NCBI RefSeq assembly: GCF_000422585.1
Contig: NZ_AUGI01000032.1
Span: 1-64,000, forward strand
Length of the DNA stretch: 64,000 bases
Reading direction: 5' to 3'
Source: Hugenholtzia roseola DSM 9546
GTDB lineage: Bacteria; Bacteroidota; Bacteroidia; Cytophagales; Bernardetiaceae
The notes under the pieces were generated by a model. It ran no database searches and was not told the origin of the DNA. It worked only from the letters and a program-made list of their open reading frames with translations. This document shows, piece after piece, positions 61,202 to 64,000 of the stretch. The first letter of the stretch is position 1. Each line of letters opens with the position of its first letter. The position numbers and the translations under genes are program-made.

Positions 61202-61612
61202 TTAGGCTTCTCTTATCTCTTGGCACAATTCTATCAAGACCCCTGCCGTACTTTTGGGGTGCAAAAAGCAGATGAGTTTATTATCTGCCCCACGCTTGGG
61301 CTTTTCGTTTAGTAGTACAAAACCCTCTGCCGCCAGACGCTGCATTTCGGCTTCAATATCGGCTACCTCGAAGGCGATATGGTGAATACCCTGCCCCTTT
61401 TTTTCTATAAATTTCCGAATGGGGCTTTCCTCTGATGTGCCTTCTAAAAGCTCGATTTTAGTTTCGCCTACTTGAAAAAAGGAAGTCAAGACGTGTTCGG
61501 ATACCACAGCTTCTATTTTGTAGTGTGCCTTGCCTAAGAGTTTGGCAAAAAGGGCATTGGCTTGTTCTAAATTCTGAACAGCGATACCTATGTGTTCGGG
61601 TTTTTCAAACAT
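61202..61612 (-). CDS. mce: Methylmalonyl-CoA epimerase
   Basis: A 136-residue vicinal-oxygen-chelate protein of normal epimerase length. PEHIGIAVQNLEQA starts the first half with the metal-binding histidine; TKIELLEGTSEESPIRKFIEKKGQGIHHIAFEV is the family signature with Glu and His ligands, and the last ligand is the glutamate in GVLIELCQ. It interconverts the two methylmalonyl-CoA stereoisomers in the propionate/succinate route. No mutase gene is adjacent. It lies 28 bases downstream of the flippase-like gene. Confidence 0.93.
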   Translation of the reverse strand: MFEKPEHIGIAVQNLEQANALFAKLLGKAHYKIEAVVSEHVLTSFFQVGETKIELLEGTSEESPIRKFIEKKGQGIHHIAFEVADIEAEMQRLAAEGFVLLNEKPKRGADNKLICFLHPKSTAGVLIELCQEIREA

Positions 61613-61640
61613 AGAGAAGATAGGAGTGAGAGTTGGAGGG

Positions 61641-62663
61641 CTACAAACTTTTCTTTTTTGTCATGCTCAAAAATACAAAAGCTATCGTTCCCATCAAAAT
61701 TACCATCAAAGTTTGGCAGCTATGCGCCAAAAAAGCGAAATATTTGCTATCCGATTCCGAAATACCGTAGCTCATCAGCGTGATTTGGGTCAGAAAATGA
61801 TACGCTCCTATGCCGCCCTGCACAGGCACAATCATACCAATTCCACCCATTACGATAAGCAAATTACAAGTATCCCAACCCAAATGCGCTGTACTTTCCA
61901 AACTAAAAAAGAGAACATAAAGCATCAAAAAATACATGAGCCAAATCACAAAGGTATGAAAAAGATAACCCAGCCGCTGCTCCCAAGTCAGGTTGCGAAT
62001 ACTAAGCAAACCCGCTACCAAGCCTTTGACAAACTGCCTGATTTTTTGGGCTAACTTATTTTCAAAAAATAAAGTCTTGAATTTGAACACCACAAAAAGA
62101 AGCCCCAAAAATAGAAGCACCACCAAAGGCACAAGCCAAAAGGATTGGGCAAGCAAGCCATCGAGTTGGGTCTGATAGGTTTGTAAGTCTATTTTATCGC
62201 CTAAAATTTGTTCTAACCTGCTAATTTCTATCCAAAAAGTGAGAAGACAAAGCGTGAGCAAGACCAAAAAGTCGAAAGTCCGTTCAGTAATCACCGTACC
62301 CAAAGAAACCTCCGTAGGCACACCTGCATTTTTATCCAATGCCACACAGCGCACCAATTCGCCCGCTCTGGGCAGAAGCAAGTTGCCCAAATAGCCCGTC
62401 ATGACCGCAAAAAAAGCCCTGCTCACACTCACACGATAGCCCAAAGGCGCAAGCGCAAGCCGCCATCGTGCGCCTCTACTAAGGTGGCTTATCGCCCCCA
62501 AAAGCATAGAGAGCAAGACCCAACCAAAATTAGCCTTCCCAAGTTTGGCAAACATCTCTGCCATATCTACATCACGATAGAGCCAATAAAAGAGAAAGGC
62601 GGCTATGGAAAAGGAAAGCCCATATTGTAGAGCCTGACGCGGACGTATTTGAAACCCTGCCAT
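61641..62663 (-). CDS. Lysylphosphatidylglycerol synthase TM-like membrane protein
   Basis: A 340-residue inner-membrane protein with about eight helices, of the UPF0104/flippase-like family related to the membrane part of MprF. Visible features are HLSRGARWRLALAPLGY after the second helix, GYLGNLLLPRAGELVRC, the conserved glutamate in TVITERTFDF and GGIGAYHFLTQ. Members are thought to move lipids or glycolipids across the membrane; substrate unknown. It has no soluble synthase domain. It heads the epimerase operon and lies after the tRNA terminator. Confidence 0.85.
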   Translation of the reverse strand: MAGFQIRPRQALQYGLSFSIAAFLFYWLYRDVDMAEMFAKLGKANFGWVLLSMLLGAISHLSRGARWRLALAPLGYRVSVSRAFFAVMTGYLGNLLLPRAGELVRCVALDKNAGVPTEVSLGTVITERTFDFLVLLTLCLLTFWIEISRLEQILGDKIDLQTYQTQLDGLLAQSFWLVPLVVLLFLGLLFVVFKFKTLFFENKLAQKIRQFVKGLVAGLLSIRNLTWEQRLGYLFHTFVIWLMYFLMLYVLFFSLESTAHLGWDTCNLLIVMGGIGMIVPVQGGIGAYHFLTQITLMSYGISESDSKYFAFLAHSCQTLMVILMGTIAFVFLSMTKKKSL

Positions 62664-62696
62664 CTTTTGTAGAGAAAAATGTAGAGGAAAAATAAA

Positions 62697-62731
62697 ACAA
62701 AAAAAGCCTGCACTTTTCAGTACAGGCTTTT
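62697..62731 (-). terminator. Terminator of the tRNA operon
   Basis: AAAAGCCTG / CAGGCTTTT stem with a T-rich run on the minus strand, right after the tRNA-Asn 3' end. Confidence 0.8.
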
Positions 62732-62732
62732 G

Positions 62733-62806
62733 CTCCCCCTGCTGGACTCGAACCAGCGACCCTCTGATTAACAGTCAGATGCTCTAACCAACTGAGCTAA
62801 GGAGGA
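62733..62806 (-). tRNA. tRNA-Asn (GTT)
   Basis: A full cloverleaf on the minus strand: acceptor TCCTCCT/AGGGGGA, D arm AGCTCAGTTGGTTAGAGC, anticodon loop CTGTTAA with anticodon GTT, T arm CTGGTTCGAGTCCAG, discriminator G. CCA is not encoded. Confidence 0.95.
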
Positions 62807-62923
62807 ATTTGCGTCTTGTGTGGCTTTTTTGAAAAAGCCACACAAAGTTGCGCGATTTTTTTCAAATTTCCAAATTTCAAGAAAAATATTTTTGCCTACT
62901 TTTCAATTATTTAGAATTTCTTG

Positions 62924-62996
62924 TGGTGATGAGTGGACTCGAACCACCGACACACGGATTTTCAGTCCGACGCTCTACCAGCTGAGCTACATCACC
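62924..62996 (-). tRNA. tRNA-Phe (GAA)
   Basis: A full cloverleaf on the minus strand: acceptor GGTGATG/CATCACC, D arm AGCTCAGCTGGTAGAGC, anticodon loop CTGAAAA with anticodon GAA, T arm GTGGTTCGAGTCCAC, discriminator A. CCA is not encoded. It is cotranscribed with tRNA-Asn 117 bases downstream. Confidence 0.95.
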
Positions 62997-63126
62997 TTTT
63001 TGTCTTACTTTTCCAAAACCAAACTTGCGATTTAAAAGTTCCTTTTTAAGGGTTCTTTTCTTTTTTGCTTTCTCTTTTTTGTGTTTGAGAATCAAAAACT
63101 GCTCTTCGTTGTCCGTTTTGGTGATG

Positions 63127-63158
63127 CAAAGGTAGGGCGTTTTTTTCGAAGCTCCAAA
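63127..63158 (-). promoter_or_regulatory. Promoter of the tRNA-Phe/tRNA-Asn operon
   Basis: On the minus strand TTTG (63155-63158), exactly 20 bases, TACCTTTG (63127-63134): ideal matches, 131 bases before tRNA-Phe. It lies in the 556-base gap 62997-63552. Apart from this promoter and the one at 63466-63497 I see no gene there; an 87-codon open frame (63186-63449) looks random. Confidence 0.7.
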
Positions 63159-63465
63159 TTTTCCTACGTAATTTTTTGAAAAAAGTTGGATTTTTTTCGT
63201 TGTGATTTGATTATCAGGCGTTTAAATTTCGATTTTTTTTCTGTTTTTAGCCGCTTTTCAAGAGAAGCAACCCTATCAAAAGGCTTTTCGTACAAAGGGT
63301 ACGAAAGTAGGTGCGGCGTTTGGAAAGCAGTGGCAAAGGCAGGCGAAAAGTTCGGAAGGCACTCCCAAGAAAACGAAAAATGGCGGCTTTACATAGCATT
63401 TATTTGGCTTTCACAAGAATTTAATAGCGGGGTCTTTGGATTTTCATAGTAGCTTTAAAATTTTT

Positions 63466-63497
63466 TTTGTTAGAAAAGCAAAATAGTCCTATTTTTG
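63466..63497 (+). promoter_or_regulatory. Promoter of the DksA-like gene
   Basis: TTTG (63466-63469), exactly 20 bases, TATTTTTG (63490-63497): full matches to both elements, 56 bases before the start codon. Confidence 0.7.
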
Positions 63498-63552
63498 CGC
63501 TGTTTTTCAAATCGCGCATCTACCGACGCAAAACTACGCAAATAGAAACCAC

Positions 63553-63939
63553 ATGGAAACGACACATACCAACGAACCTACGCGCTATTCGGCAGAAGAT
63601 TTAGCCGAGTTTGAAGCCGTCATCCTTACCAAACTCAATAAGGCGCGTCAGGATTTGAGCCATCTCAAATCTTCAATTTCGCGCGATGTCTATGGCGAGG
63701 AAGGCAGAAGCAACGTCAGCACCTTCGACGATGGCGCAGATGCCTTAGAAAAAGAGGAACTCAATCAGTTAGCTGCACGCACCCAGCGTTTTATTGCCGA
63801 TTTGGAACGTGCCTTATTTCGCATCAAAAATGGCACTTATGGCATTTGCATCGATACAGGAAAACTTATTCCCAAAGCCCGCCTTTTGGCTGTCCCCCAC
63901 ACGCAGCAGAGCATCGAGGCAAAAATGGGAAGAAAATAG
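63553..63939 (+). CDS. TraR/DksA family transcriptional regulator
   Basis: A 128-residue DksA-like protein: an N-terminal helix, a coiled-coil hairpin (AEFEAVILTKLNKARQDL ... ELNQLAARTQRFIADLERAL) and a C-terminal zinc-finger-like end. The acidic tip region reads TFDDGADALEKEE. Only one cysteine remains of the usual four (YGICIDTGKLIPKARLLAVPH), so zinc is unlikely to be bound, as in many Bacteroidota members. It should bind in the RNA polymerase secondary channel and modulate initiation, perhaps with ppGpp. It has a strong promoter of its own. Confidence 0.88.
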   Translation: METTHTNEPTRYSAEDLAEFEAVILTKLNKARQDLSHLKSSISRDVYGEEGRSNVSTFDDGADALEKEELNQLAARTQRFIADLERALFRIKNGTYGICIDTGKLIPKARLLAVPHTQQSIEAKMGRK

Positions 63940-64000
63940 GGAAGAAAGTAAGGAAGAAAATAGGTTTGATATGTATTGTATCATAGCGAATCGCTTTTTG

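Noticed and set aside
63186-63449. 87-codon open frame upstream of the DksA-like gene
   Set aside because: No recognisable features, and it lies between two good promoters facing away from each other.

Overview
The window is bacterial chromosome from a Bacteroidota, most likely a Cytophagales-type gliding bacterium. The evidence is a gliding/type IX secretion lipoprotein (GldK), a secreted protein with a type IX C-terminal sorting domain, DUF4292, DUF983, M61 and Bat-type proteins, Bacteroidota promoters (TTTG or TTG, about 20 bases, TAnnTTTG), and almost no Shine-Dalgarno sequences. No insertion sequence, prophage or CRISPR array was seen. Two tRNA genes (Asn-GTT, Phe-GAA) lie near the right end.

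Layout. 0-5.4 kb: minus-strand secreted proteins, including an outer-membrane caspase-like protease, then a flavin reductase and a thioesterase. 5.6-10 kb: a large alpha-2-macroglobulin-like protein with an intact thioester motif. 10-11 kb: a Uma2 nuclease-fold gene surrounded by GC-rich hairpin repeats, then YceI. 11.8-15.8 kb: RecQ and the 2-oxoglutarate dehydrogenase E2. 16-19.7 kb: an orphan ParA, a divergent adenylosuccinate-synthetase-like enzyme and a SiaB/SiaC partner-switch pair. 21.7-24.6 kb: a sulfur operon (persulfide dioxygenase-rhodanese plus two half-size YeeE/YedE permeases). 25-29 kb: ABC transporter parts and a Fic enzyme. 29-32 kb: OmpA-like, DUF983 and secreted proteins.

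32.5-35.5 kb holds an RNA-repair cassette: two different ATP-dependent RNA ligases and an HD-Pnk end-healing enzyme. The first gene starts directly after an interspersed repeat, and the other two each follow the same 26-base sequence. 35.6-41.9 kb: an unusual dTDP-glucose dehydratase fused to a PspA-like coiled coil, TpiA, a leucine-rich-repeat protein and an isolated gldK. 42-45 kb: a 999-residue protein with a CHAT-like N-terminus, one membrane helix and a beta-propeller-like C-terminus. 45.7-48.8 kb: a fused SpeD-SpeE polyamine enzyme, a nitrilase and a FabG-type reductase.

The most striking non-coding feature is the 1.16 kb between fabG and recN (48795-49950). It carries 22 exact DnaA boxes (TTATNCACA), 19 of them in one orientation, and is a strong candidate for the chromosomal replication origin. 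After recN comes a frameshifted surface protein (a G8 tract breaks the frame), an M61 protease, a partial Bat operon, an outer-membrane protein, methylmalonyl-CoA epimerase, a flippase-like membrane protein, the tRNAs and a DksA-like regulator.

A family of about 120-190-base intergenic repeats, with a conserved GGACAAGGC...CCTTGTCC hairpin, occurs five times (14.1, 24.7, 32.3, 47.9 and 57.5 kb). A second family of GC-rich hairpins serves as terminators around 10 kb and at 23 kb.
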